Below are positions 24,382 to 35,540 of a stretch of 64,000 bases of DNA, piece by piece. The DNA lies in contig PUQB01000378.1 in NCBI GenBank assembly GCA_003024785.1, positions 62,001 to 126,000 of the forward strand, read 5' to 3'. Below the pieces are notes generated by a model that saw only the letters and a program-made list of their open reading frames with translations, ran no database searches and was not told the origin of the DNA. Each line of letters starts with the position of its first letter. The stretch's first letter is position 1. Origin of the DNA: Selaginella tamariscina. Lineage: Eukaryota > Streptophyta > Lycopodiopsida > Selaginellales > Selaginellaceae. The position numbers and the translations under genes were made by a program.

Positions 24382-24459
24382 TCATTGGCAAATAAACATA
24401 TTGCAGAATATGAATAAACAAGTTTGCCCTTATTCAAGTTTATTTTTCCGACAGGCTTC

Positions 24460-24890
24460 TTCATGCGGCTGCACCGGTAACACTGCCGAAAGTATTGCGA
24501 CGACCTGAGAAGTTACTGTGTCTAGGTAGAAAGCGTCGACACTTTCCGGACACTCTAGCAAGCATGGCGGTTTCTACCCCTCCCGATGACGACTTAAGAA
24601 CAGTTTCAGTATGTTTGATGTCATTAACAACCTCATCAAGAGGTGGTATGAAGCTGCAAATAATCACGCGAGGTACCTTCTTTGCAATGCTTTGCACCTA
24701 TAGCAGAGAGCTGTGAGCTAAGATGCTGCATCCCATTGTCATAAGTTACTGCAGATTCACCCGGTTGCATCTTGCAGTTGCCGCAGCAGAGTGAACTTAG
24801 TAGCCCACCCTTGACGCTTGTAGAAATATTATCAACGCCTCCCAGACATCCGTTGCACAAAGAGATGAACATTCTCGAGTTCATCTGCTT
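24460..24890 (-). mobile_element. Ty1/copia gag remnant (copy 2)
   Basis: Minus-strand gag-like pieces in shifted frames: ADELENVHLF near 24880, CKMQPGESAVTYDNGMQHLS then SQLSAIGAK near 24750, and VVNDIKHTE near 24630. These fit the UBN2-type copia gag. The reading frame is broken. Confidence 0.7.
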
Positions 24891-25320
24891 TGAATAATTC
24901 GTGGATTAAATAACAAACAGTGAGACAAAGAATTAACTGCAAATGGCTTATAATTAATTCATTTGTCAGTTGAAGCATTTTGGAGCATAAGATGTATGGA
25001 TCCAGGCTTGGTTGAATCACTAGCATGTCTACTAAAAGTTCTAACCCGGCCAAAATCAGGGACTTATTCAAATCCTTCTAAATTTTGCATCTGTGTATCA
25101 TATGAAATAAAAAACTTACTGTCGGACTTGAGCAGCAACATGACGCTGGACAGTTTCAGCTTCAGCAATTGTATGGTCTGCATGGAGGCTTCACACCAAA
25201 CACATAAATAGTCCAACTTGACTTGTGACTCACAATTCAATTCTCAAGCTCGTTCAGTCCTTATGGAAAAGGCCTTCTGGCTTTTAAGTATTGGATTGTA
25301 AGGTTCTTTAAATCTGCATG
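24891..25320. other. Intergenic
   Basis: AT-rich. No gene recognised. Confidence 0.35.
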
Positions 25321-25329
25321 AATGATTTT

Positions 25330-27550
25330 TCAGCTTCCATTTCCCTTCTCAATCCTCAACATATCATCTTCTTCCAATCCAACCGAGATGAAGGATGGGG
25401 CTGAAGAAGAAGCAAGTCCCTTGCTGACCTTGCTCGCCAATCTGGCATACCTAATATCCATCTTCACATGGAGCTTCCTCGCAGCATTGTTATTCTTCCA
25501 TAATAGCTCTCATCGATCGTTCTTGTGTATCTTATAGTTGGCCATCTTCCATTCGGGACAGTCACCAGGAAGAAAATCCAGTAAGAAAGGACAGTGTTCC
25601 ACTTTGTAATCACTGATATCACGTAACAACCGGCTCCACATGCTAGATTCCTTGGCAACATCCATCCATTCTTCGAAATCTTCAGGGAGTGGATCGTTTT
25701 TCCATTTAAAAAACTTGCAAAAATAGATTAAAAAAATCTATAAAGAAATAAAAAAAAAAGACTTGCCTGAATGCCATTCTTTTTACAAACTTCTCCAGCT
25801 CAAATAGTTGAGAAGGTGGAATTGTCGTACCAAACTCCTTGTTCTCGAGCATGCTCTAGTACATATCCAACTTGATTTCATTGTGCATCTTCGTATACTA
25901 GGTCATAAACTTGTCGCTGTAATTGCTTGCATGCTCAACCAAAGCTCTTTAACTGCCTTCCCAACTTGGCACGATAAAACGAGTAAAAATGAAAAATATA
26001 AATACTAAATTACCTAGAACCAGTAAGTAAAAATGTGCAAAAACTTAATGAAGTCCTGTTAGGCCAGCCGATGACACCTTCCTTCTTGTCTTTCTCCGTT
26101 ATGTTCACCAACTTTTCAAGAACGCCACATTCTTGAATGTGCACAAGCTTCCCAAGGATATCAACCTTAACTTTGGAAAGAAGCTGGGACTTCACGAGCA
26201 TTTGAAGCTTCTTTAGAGTTATTTGCTTTGTCGATGGTTTGATAGTGATATATGTGATCGCCTTGAACCAATCTTTGCCAACCGCCGAATCAGCAATGAT
26301 GAGAAATTTGTTCATCCGAATTGTGAATGTCTTGTAAACGCTGGAAAGGATATGAGATTCTGTTTGGTTTGGTTTTTTGTTTGCAAGTTTTGTAGTGATT
26401 TGTTGCTTCAGTTGATTCTGCAAAAGAAACCGAAAATTAAAAAAAAAACGATCAAAAGAAGAAGAAAAGATTACCTCCTAAAAAATCTTCACCAATGTCG
26501 TCTTTGGATACTCGTACCAAACGTCTTCTTTTCTGTTCAATCTCCACACTTCCACAGCTTTTCTATCTTCCTTCGGCATCCCGAAGAACATGATCAGTAA
26601 AAAGATCTGCAGACTTCACACAATAATTCCGTAAGAATTGCAAGGTGCAAATGATTGTTGTAGGAACCACACAAGTAATTGCTTTGCAAAACAAAACAAC
26701 ATTTTTTTAGTATTTAAATAATGAAACAAACAAGTTACTTACTCATTCAACCAATTGCAAGCAGCAATCAGTCTCTTCTCTTCCTGTTGTGGATGCTATG
26801 AGTGTTGCACGTACATGCAAAGTCCATTTCGAGCCTGGCTCTTTAGCAAGCNNNNNNNNNNNNNNNNNNNNNNNNNNNNNNNNNNNNNNNNNNNNNNNNN
26901 NNNNNNNNNNNNNNNNNNNNNNNNNNNNNNNNNNNNNNNNNNNNNNNNNNNNNNNNNNNNNNNNNNNNNNNNNNNNNNNNNNNNNNNNNNNNNNNNNNNN
27001 NNNNNNNNNNNNNNNNNNNNNNNNNNNNNNNNNNNNNNNNNNNNNNNNNNNNNNNNNNNNNNNNNNNNNNNNNNNNNNNNNNNNNNNNNNNNNNNNNNNN
27101 NNNNNNNNNNNNNNNNNNNNNNNNNNNNNNNNNNNNNNNNNNNNNNNNNNNNNNNNNNNNNNNNNNNNNNNNNNNNNNNNNNNNNNNNNNNNNNNNNNNN
27201 NNNNNNNNNNNNNNNNNNNNNNNNNNNNNNNNNNNNNNNNNNNNNNNNNNNNNNNNNNNNNNNNNNNNNNNNNNNNNNNNNNNNNNNNNNNNNNNNNNNN
27301 NNNNNNNNCTCTTCTTGTTGAACACTTTACTGCCAAGATCAATGTCTGGTACTTCCTCTACATTACCGTGTTCTATAGAGCTTCCTGCGATCTCCCTATC
27401 TCTAGGCATCCATTCACTTACCACAGCATGTTCATCAATGACTTGCGAACTATCCACAGGTTCAGTGTTTGTCGACATCATTTCCTCGCGCTGCAGTTGT
27501 TGCTTGGCACCTCCTCGGCCTCCTTTTTTGCCACGAGGTTTTGGAGCCAT
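25330..27550 (-). pseudogene. Unrecognised multi-exon gene around an assembly gap, with stops
   Basis: I do not recognise the family. The minus strand starts at 27550 with a basic N-terminus (MAPKPRGKKGGRGGAKQQLQ) and an acidic stretch (EEVPDIDLGSKVF), then enters the gap. After the gap come likely exons: LAKEPGSKWTLHVRATLIAS near 26840, KAVEVWRLNRKEDVWYEYP near 26540, NKFLIIADSAVGKDWFKAI near 26280, IPPSQLFELEKFVKRMAFRQ near 25790, and DFEEWMDVAKESSMWSRLLR then DISDYKVEHCPFLLDFLPGD near 25640. In-frame stops occur in the last two exons. It could be a lineage-specific or transposon-derived gene. Confidence 0.45.
26852..27308. other. Assembly gap (457 N)
   Basis: Unbroken run of N. Open frames through it have no meaning. 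Confidence 0.99.
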
Positions 27551-27689
27551 ATATCTGCAAGAGCTTCTTGGACGATATGTTTCTGAATTGTCAAAGTCTT
27601 GTATTTATCTCGCAGTCTCTTACTCTGCCTTTGCCTCATTCTACAATTACAACAACTGATAAGAGTGTGTGTTGAGTTGTTTTAATTTA

Positions 27690-28250
27690 TGGACACACAT
27701 TTACTGTATATGTCTGCCTATCAATATATACAGACATGCACGCACACACACATATTTGTACATGTGTAATGTTGTTTGTGTGTGTGCTCACTGTATAATG
27801 TTATTAGTGTGTATGTGTGTAATGTGCTTGTGTGTGTGTGTGTGTGCAATGTTGTTTGTTTTGTGTGTTTGTGTGAGAAGAGAGATTCCAAATATGGGTA
27901 TATTCATATTTCTTCACATGTATGTATATACAGACGGAAAAGCGTCATCTCATATATACAAGTCTTAGATTCATATACTATACATATATATTAGTAAGTA
28001 TAATATAATTTGTGTGTGTGTGTGTGTGTGTAAACAAGTCTTTTTAAATATGTATTTATAATATATATAGACACACACACACACATGTATACAAGTCTAA
28101 TGTTGTATATATAATACCATAATGTGGTACGTGTGTGTAAAATGTTGCTTGTGTGTGTATGTGTAATGTTGCTTGTGTGTGTGTATAAAATGTTATTTGT
28201 GTGTGTGTGCGAACACACACACACACATTCCTTGCCAATTTTGATGTGTA
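27690..28250. repeat. GT/CA microsatellite-rich stretch
   Basis: Many GT and CA runs, for example 27828-27847, 28011-28031 and 28072-28085, separated by AT-rich DNA. The open frames here are repeat-encoded and not genes. Confidence 0.85.
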
Positions 28251-28310
28251 TAAAATGTTATTTGTGTGTGTGTGCGAACACACACACACACATTCCCTGC
28301 CAATTTTGAT
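28181..28310 (+). repeat. Tandem duplication, unit about 66 bp
   Basis: The unit TGTATAAAATGTTATTTGTG, GT run, CGAACA, CA run, CATTCC(T/C)TGCCAATTTTGAT occurs twice in a row. The second unit runs straight into the hairpin at 28292. Confidence 0.85.
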
Positions 28311-28385
28311 AGGAATTTCTGCCGCCTGGATGGTGCGGTGGCTGCACCATCGGTGGCAGGATTTTTCTGCCAAAATTGGCAAAGA
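28292..28385. other. Long imperfect hairpin, MIR-like or fold-back element
   Basis: Inverted repeat: TGCCAATTTTG with GCCGCC and ATGGTGC on the left (28298-28336), GCACCAT, GGTGGCAG and CCAAAATTGGCA on the right (28344-28381), loop GGTGGCT (28337-28343). The arms are about 40 nt with few mismatches. Confidence 0.75.
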
Positions 28386-28539
28386 ACTCATGCGTTGAAG
28401 AGGTGGGGTGTGTGTGTGTTGTGTGTGTTCGTGAATAGAGAGAAATCCTACTGAATTCACACATACATGCATAGAAATTACTGCTGAATTTGCACACATA
28501 TACATAAGATTTTACTGCAGCCATGTCGCCGTGACGCTC

Positions 28540-29178
28540 ACACTAGCCTCTGTTGCCGCAAATGAAACAAGAGCAGCCGCAAAAAAAGAACAAAAGTGCC
28601 CTCTCAACAATGGAGAATGAAGAAGAATGGGGCCCTAAACCTTTACCCTAAAATCTAACACTTAACCCTTTGACCCTTAACATAAAACTGTGTTTAATCA
28701 AACCATACAACAGTATATACAATACTTGCGATAAATAACGTACTATATAAAAGGATACAAATACAAACACATATTTAAGTAAAAATTTGTATGTTAAAAA
28801 ACATATTATTATATAATTAAAAATATTCGTGTAAAAATATGTATTTATAATGTTACAATAGTCACATTATATAAAATACTGGATCAAATAACTATATAAT
28901 TATAATAAATAAATTAACAGAATATAAACAAGTCATAAATATGTCAGATGAATGTAGATTAGACACACATTTATTTAAAAGACAATAAAGATTGCTCTAT
29001 CTCTACGTGAAGTGCTATACTATATTAGCATCTAAGATCTATACGTTTCCTTGAATTAAATATTCGCCCACGTTGAGTCATGATTGTGAATTTTTGAAAT
29101 GGTAATATCCGATATTTACCAAAAGATGATTAAGTAATGCTGTTGTTTTTCTGTCACGTTTGTGGTAACTGCTTGCAA
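28540..29178. other. AT-rich intergenic
   Basis: No gene recognised. It could hold the left terminal repeat of the MULE, but I could not define one. Confidence 0.4.
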
Positions 29179-32100
29179 AATGGCCAGGATTGTTTACGGC
29201 AATTTGGATCACGATGTTCCTGTGATAGATGGTGTTGGAATCATTCTTACTAATCAGATTAGAACGTTCTTTGGCATTTTTGATTGGCAAAGTGTTCCTT
29301 TTTAAACTTCTTCATGGGCAATCTGCTTTAGAGATCGAAATAAACGAGGACCAAGATGCTGGAGGGAAGGATAATCCAGGATATGTTTTGTTACCGGATG
29401 AAGGACCATTGTTTAAGCTTGTCGTTGCTTCTGACTCTGAATACTCAACGTTGAAGACCTTTTCACTTCTAATACCTGCAAAAAGGGAAGAATTCTTATC
29501 GAGGGTTCCACGATCATTCATACAAATGAATTGCCTATTGCGTATGATGGGGATGTCATTTTTGAGCTCCCTCCTTCCGAATACAAATACAAAGGAATGA
29601 ATCGGAAAGAGGATGGACATACCTGGACAGCAGGAACGACCAGCAACTGGAATTTTCAAGCGAGGGTGTCCAGGAGCAAATGTGTTGGGAGCCTTTGCTG
29701 TATCAACCCGGACTGCCCTGCTTCTAAGGCAGGATTTCCGAACTGCACTAAATGGAAAGGATGTATTGTTTCCCCACCTTCAATCGACAAACTGGCAAAA
29801 GGATTGACATGTTTTTTCTGTAAAGAAAATCCATTGTGCCTTGAAGTTTGTCTGCTGTGGCGTTTTGCGTTTTCCCAGACGACATAACCAAGACTAGATT
29901 GTTTATCCACCAGGGAAAACATTCACATCCAGTGGGTGATGGTGTTTCTGCATCGAACAAAGAAGAAATGCATATGGCGGTCCAGAATGCAACAGAAAGA
30001 ACTCCCAGAGCTAGTCCAAGAGTCATCGAAATGGCAGCATGTAAAGATGCTATCTTTGGTTTCCTATTAGATAATTCTGAGCCTGGAAGTTGGGATAAGC
30101 TCATGGATCATTTGCACCATTATCAAACAATCGAAGGTACAATTAGAGTTTTACTTTGTGCTGAGCATTCTTTGATAATACCTTTGATGCAGAGTTCGTC
30201 AATGGGTAGCGTCCGCAAAGAGAACTGCTGCTGAAATGCCAGAGAATATTGATGGATTATTGGAGCTGAAACGAAGGTTGTCTATCCCATTCATCCACGT
30301 GATTCACTATCCTGGGATGAATTTCCGTGGTTCAGACGACCAGGCATTAGTTTTTAAGATGACGGTTTCAGGGCCAGGTTCTGGAATCGATTATGTAAGG
30401 ATGTGCCAACCTCCTCTTGGCCCTTTGCAGAAGAGTTGGGTTCTACTTGATCACACACACCGTGTTGTTGATAAGTGGATCACTCTGGCATTGCATGTTT
30501 ACGACCCAAAGTAAGATGTTATCTTTTTGGTTTGCTTAACTCTTTGATTATTTTATAGTGTGCGCCGATTATCCACCATTGCTTATGGTGACATGAAGAG
30601 ACAAACGGCTGGAGCTGTGGAGAAGTTTTTTCGTGCTATGTTGGATGTCTGTTCCGAGAAGGGAATCTACAATGTGCAGTTCGCTGGGTTTATGTCCGAT
30701 GAAGCAGGAGCGATCTGGCAAGCAATTAGGAATGTGTTCTTTAATGGCCAAGAAATTCCTGGACGTGAACGGAGCTGTATCTTTCACTATGAACAAGCCA
30801 TACAACGTGTGACAAGGAAGTGGGTCCCTCTTGAACATCAACAACAACATCTTCAACTTTTGAGATCATGGCCAACAGCCACATCAACAACTGATCGTGA
30901 AGAAATTGAAAATAATCTTTTCCGCTTTTGGAATGAAAATGTGAAGGATGTTGGAGTTATGCAGACGTGGTTTTCATGGTGGGAAAGACAGAAGAATCAT
31001 ATTTCAAATGTTGTTCTTGAAAGCATGCCGGAGAATGCTGCAAGGGTTGTGCCCATGACAAACCAGTCGGAGTCTGTTCACGGAAGATGGAGGAGGGCTA
31101 GAGATTCAAAATACATTTCATTGTACCAAGCTACAATCCACGACCTGACTGAATCAGTGCGACAATGTGCTCTTGTGAAGGCTTTTAGAGATGGAAGGTA
31201 TAGTGGTTCCGGGCCGACTTCAGAGGAGCTCTCAGCAAGGTTCGAGAGAAGAATGTCAAATGCTAACTCAACAACACCTACAGCAAAGGTTATCATCGAC
31301 TTAGTTGAAGATGTTGCTCCATCAAGCATGCAGGATACTGCTTTTGTGGCTGCCACGAATGTTGAACATCGCACTGTGCAAAGAAATATGGGGTCAGAGG
31401 CTGAACGATCCCACCGACCGGACATCTTCTATAGTGAACAGGTTATTCCAACACAGTGTAGACGGAAGCGACGATTGGATTTTCAACTTGCAGAAGAACA
31501 TGAAGAATATGTTCTGGTTGAAGAACAAGATGTTACACCTGGACAATGGGCGATTAGAAGATGTGGTGAAAGAAGTTCTGTGAAATGTCTGGCAGGCTTT
31601 CCCTCTTCAGGAGGTCAGTGGAGTGCTTGTGACAAAAAGATCAGTCCTAGTGGTAATCGAGTGGCTGCTCCTTGTTTTTTTGGAAGGATCAGATACAATG
31701 ACAAAGAAACTGGTGAAGAATGCTTTCGCTCACAAATGATGTATTTTTGTCCAACAAACATGCTTTGCAAAGACATCCAAGACCAACTATTGTTTCTCCG
31801 CCAGCTTCTACCTCGGTTTGGAAAGTTCAAGTGGGCACGAAGCTGATAGCAATGGAGATCAATGATCTGGCAAGATCAGGTTTTATGCTAGCTGGGCTTC
31901 CTTCAGCTCATGCAGGAGTGCCAGGTTTTTCAACACCTCATGTTCCTTCAGTTCCTGTTGGAGTCACTGGATTTTCAACACCCCTGCACAATTTCGTGGA
32001 CCTCCTGTTCCTGCAAGTGGTCGTGCAACAAGAACACCTTTAGGGATGTCTAAGAAACAACAGGTAAGTTTTGAAGCATGTTGACGTTGGGAGCATATGT

Positions 32101-32388
32101 CGCAGAAGTTGACGTGGTTGATCCTCCAACATGCATTCGCTTCAGAGTATGTGACAACGACCATACATCTGCTTGGGTTGTCATTTGCAGCGCACCATCT
32201 TGTTCATGCTCGGAGTTCTGCAATGGTCGTCAGTGGGTGCCTTGCAAACATATGTATTTTGTTTACAAGCGTGTACTGGGAGCTGATCCTCGAGTTGTCA
32301 AGCATTTGCAACGTCGTACACTTGCACCCCGTGAACTAAGTTCTTTATTGATGCTACCAAGGAACCTCCATCCTCCACCATCTATTTA
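29179..32388 (+). mobile_element. MULE-type transposase gene with WRKY/GCM-type and SWIM zinc fingers, frame-disrupted
   Basis: Mutator-like transposase. Order: an N-terminal part from the ATG at 29179; a zinc finger with CxxxxC-type cysteines (CVGSLCCINPDCPA, about 29680) and an HxH end (LFIHQGKHSHPV, about 29900), the WRKY/GCM1 pattern; an MULE DDE core with a first Asp in VLLDHTHRVVDKW (about 30440), a second in FMSDEAGAIWQAI (about 30690), a C/H pair (CIFHYEQ) and a Glu in NQSESVHGRW (about 31065); and a C-terminal SWIM finger CSCSEFCNGRQWVPCKH (about 32205). Introns 30137-30194 and 30511-30558 fit in phase. Frame changes occur at the five-T run 29299-29303, near 29480, near 29880, near 31850 and near 31980, so it is probably dead. 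Terminal inverted repeats were not found. Confidence 0.8.
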
Positions 32389-32752
32389 GTGTGTTTGGTT
32401 TGTTTTCAAACAGCTTCGGTTTTATATTTGTTATTTCAAACTTATAATTTTCAATATAAATTTTAATGGTAATTTTATGCTTAGCATATTTTTAAGTAAT
32501 TTAACGTATATTTCCTTTAAATACAACAAATATACTACCATATTTTGTAAGCCCACACTAGAATATTCTAGAATATTCTAAAGTTGGAAGGTACACGCAG
32601 TACGAAAAACGTACAAATATTCAAGAATATTTTGTGAATCTTGGTCAAGCTCGTTGACCTGCACTGGAATTTCGCCGTGCCCCCTGTTGTTGGAGCTTGG
32701 AGTGAGTCTTTAGACTTGTGGTGAGCTTGAAGCATAGCCTACGCGATTTGGG

Positions 32753-32863
32753 GCATTGCCTATGTGGCTTAGAGGTTACATGCTTTGAAGCATTGCCTGT
32801 GTGGCTTAGAGGTTACATGCTTTGAAGCATTGCCTGTGTGGCTTAGAGCTTACATGGCTCAGA
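32753..32863 (+). repeat. 37-bp tandem repeat, three units
   Basis: Unit GCATTGCCTGTGTGGCTTAG plus AGGTTACATGCTTTGAA at 32753-32789, 32790-32826 and a slightly diverged third unit to about 32863. A worn fourth unit may precede it at 32731. Confidence 0.9.
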
Positions 32864-32879
32864 GATCGACGTTAAGAAT

Positions 32880-33460
32880 GGACTAACTAAAGGAAATCAA
32901 AAAATATTTACTTTAGTTTGGAATTTATAAGGAAGTTATGGAGGATATGTGTGTGTCTTTAGAAACTTCAAAGTTTTATGAAAGCTAAAAGCTATTAAAT
33001 CAAAAATTATTTAAGAAAATAGAGATCCCATCTTTTGAAGGTGGAACTTCTAATAAAGTGTTGAGTTAATTAGATAAAATAGAGAAAGTTCTCAGTAGCT
33101 ATAAAACCAGATAATATGATGTTGTTTTCCATGTTACTTTAAATTAAAAAAGAAAATAAAACGTTGGTGACAGTTTCTTAAAATTAAATGAAAAAACAAT
33201 CACCAATTAGGACTAAAAATAATGAAAGAGTTCTAAGAGTTTTTCTTGAGCATCGTGCTCAAGAATAATTCCTTAAAAAAAAACTCACGAAACTTTTCAT
33301 TTCCAATTGGTGATTGCTTTCCCATTGCCAATGTTTTGCTTTCCCTTTTAGTTTAAAAATAACATATAAAATATCATTATCTCGTTTGGTTCTACAACCA
33401 TCAAGAAGCTTCATCCACCTTTAAAAGATGAGATGTATATTTTCTCAAATAACTTATGAT
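32880..33460. mobile_element. Retrotransposon gag scraps, inverted pair
   Basis: Plus-strand frame near 33025-33110 reads IPSFEGGTSNKVLSWLDKIE, then KVLSSYK, a gypsy-type gag start. The DNA from about 33300 to 33445 is a diverged reverse complement of 33010-33215 (shared CCAATTGGTGATTG and a CACCTTTAAAAGATG / CATCTTTTGAAGGTGG pair). Two scraps therefore face each other. Confidence 0.55.
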
Positions 33461-33950
33461 TTTTAAAATGAAAAGTGATTCTCTAACTTTTTTAACTTCC
33501 ACAGAGTTCTTTAACCATAGCTTCCTTAAGAAATTAAAATAGAGTAAATATTTTCGATTTTTTTATATATCATTATCAATTCACTCTTTGTCAGCCAAAG
33601 AGTTATCAAGAGTAATACATTCTTCACGTTCACGCTGAAGTTCTTTCTTTAAGATGTTCATGAAATCATTGTCTTTAATAGAACGTTCTCTTTCTTCTCC
33701 TTAATATGCACATGCCATATTACCATGGGTATAAGCAAAATATTAAGGAGAAAACCTAGGCTTCAGTACCAATGTCAAAAATCTCCAAGTCATTGTAGGC
33801 TATTCTAACCAGAATATGCCATAAGCTTATGATATGCATTTTAATCTTATTATAGAACATCCTGAATATACTCAAAATATTCTTTTTTAAAAGTCTTGAG
33901 AATATGCTTCTGAATCCTATGTGGCAATGGGTATATGAATCTCTACTCTG
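33461..33950. other. AT-rich intergenic
   Basis: No gene recognised; likely further degraded element DNA. Confidence 0.35.
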
Positions 33951-33954
33951 TATA

Positions 33955-34062
33955 CGTGGAGAACAAGGAAAGCCTGGTGGAAATATTCAACAGTATGGAT
34001 TTCACATTTGTTGCTGCACTCAACGCTTGTGCTCGTATCAACTCCATTTCATGGATTGGTGA
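33955..34062 (+). pseudogene. Possible short PPR scrap
   Basis: The frame reads VENKESLVEIFNSMDFTFVA, then ALNACARINSI, similar to one PPR unit followed by the family phrase TFVAALNACA. Too short to be sure. Confidence 0.35.
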
Positions 34063-34214
34063 CTCGCAACAAAGATGAGAAAGTAGCTGCTTATGTGTTA
34101 AAGGGAAACATCTATAAGAGTAGAATACAACAAAAGAAAAACATACATTTATAGTAACCATGACAACATTAAAAGTTGAAAACTTTACACATAATACAAG
34201 CTTAAGGACTCATT

Positions 34215-34756
34215 TCAATCGGTCCAAGTAATATCCATGTAACCATAACGACCGTCGTCTTTTGAAATACCGAGAGCTTTCCAGACAGCCGGAGAGGCAT
34301 CCACAATATCAGGGTCACAAGGGGGCTCCCAAGCATGAGCCTTATCACAGCCGTTTACCGAGTCACACTTATCCACGACCTTGCACGGACTCCGTTAGCC
34401 GAGATAACTATCTGATGCCCGCACCTGCTGCCTTTAGCGTACCATCCTGTAGAGAGTGCCACTATCAACTCAGTGTTGTTGTGATACTCGTTATTGCATT
34501 CGGACGGATCTCCACCGTCACCACCGTCTTCAAAGTCGTTAACCGTGAGTGTGGCCTTTGTGTGGCTGCTTACCACCGGTGAACACCTGTACTGTAGATA
34601 TGACTGACCAGCCTTGCAGCATTCACCGCATGTATGTGAGCCTTCGTAATGTAACACACCGGCGGGATGACATACTCCGAGCTTATCCGGTGTCCTCGCA
34701 ACACTGCAAACTATTGTAAAAGCAATGAAGAGAATGTATGTCCAGGAAGAAGCCAT
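34215..34756 (-). CDS. Kiwellin-like secreted protein, one frameshift
   Basis: Kiwellins are secreted Cys-rich proteins with a double-psi beta-barrel; some bind pathogen effectors. The start at 34756 gives a signal peptide ([20 protein letters not shown]). Family motifs follow: [45 protein letters not shown]. One base is missing at the TT of 34381-34382; after it the C-terminus continues in another frame: [20 protein letters not shown], then WKALGI and YGYMDITW to the stop at 34215-34217. The gene has no intron and is otherwise perfect, so a sequence error or very recent loss are both possible. Confidence 0.9.
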
Positions 34757-35049
34757 TTGTAATCACTGAAATGATTATAAGATAACTAATTCTATGATCT
34801 TTCAAGCCATTATATATGCAAATTGTGCATTGGGATCACGTATACATGTTTCCGTAAGTAATCCTCGAAAACTAACTGTTTTCGATGAAAACGATACAGT
34901 AAGTAATCACGGAGAGGTATATCCATTCGTCTGTGTGTGTGTGTTAATACACCCGTAAAACCAGCATACTACAACTCTACACGTTTAACCAGACACAAAC
35001 ACACGTATATATACGCAGGCATATGAGTACGCACAAAGCATGTATATAT

Positions 35050-35540
35050 TACTCACCACGGCAAAACCGCATCATGGTGTCCCCATCTCCCGTTGCTCCA
35101 CCGGCACCAACTTCTGAATCTGGATATGCTCCAGATCCAACCATAGGCCTATCCCCACCCTGCAGTAAATTTAGTGCTATAACAAGAATACACAATCACA
35201 TACACATGTATGTATGTATGCATCTGTATAATATGTGTATTCTTATTATTTATGTATGTATACATGTACATACTGTTGCACCGTTCGTGGAAGTCCCAAC
35301 TGCTATACTCCCATTCTGCAAAATATGTTTTTACACACACAAACACGCACGCACCATGTCAATGGCTGCCATGGAAATTGTGTGTGTGTGTGTGTGTATT
35401 TATACATACACCCGAGTTTCTTACCATAGTAAGCTCTCACAAGTACTGCACCCTGCAACATCAGCATCGACAGCAGATCCTCCCGATTGTAATGCATCTC
35501 GAGCAGATTTTACGGCTTCTACAAACGGCCAGTACAAAAT
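35050..35540 (-). pseudogene. Glycosylasparaginase / isoaspartyl peptidase remnant
   Basis: Three exon-like pieces on the minus strand: 35440-35530 (VEAVKSARDALQSGGSAVDA, then VAGCSTCE), about 35280-35320 (NGSIAVGTSTNG, which includes the Thr nucleophile context GTSTNG), and about 35050-35160 ([20 protein letters not shown], then [11 protein letters not shown]). The central exons between the first two pieces and the C-terminus after MMRFC are absent; microsatellites fill the gaps. N-terminal-nucleophile hydrolases of this family self-cleave before the Thr. This remnant cannot make a full enzyme. Confidence 0.7.

Larger units (their letters stand above)
20740..24890. repeat. Segmental duplication, copy 2
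   Basis: Second copy of the 10.79-14.6 kb block in the same orientation. Here the PPR gene is nearly whole and the BAHD gene is wrecked, the reverse of copy 1. Confidence 0.9.

Noticed and set aside
26743-27586. Long open frames across 26852-27308
   Set aside because: They pass through N only and have no content.
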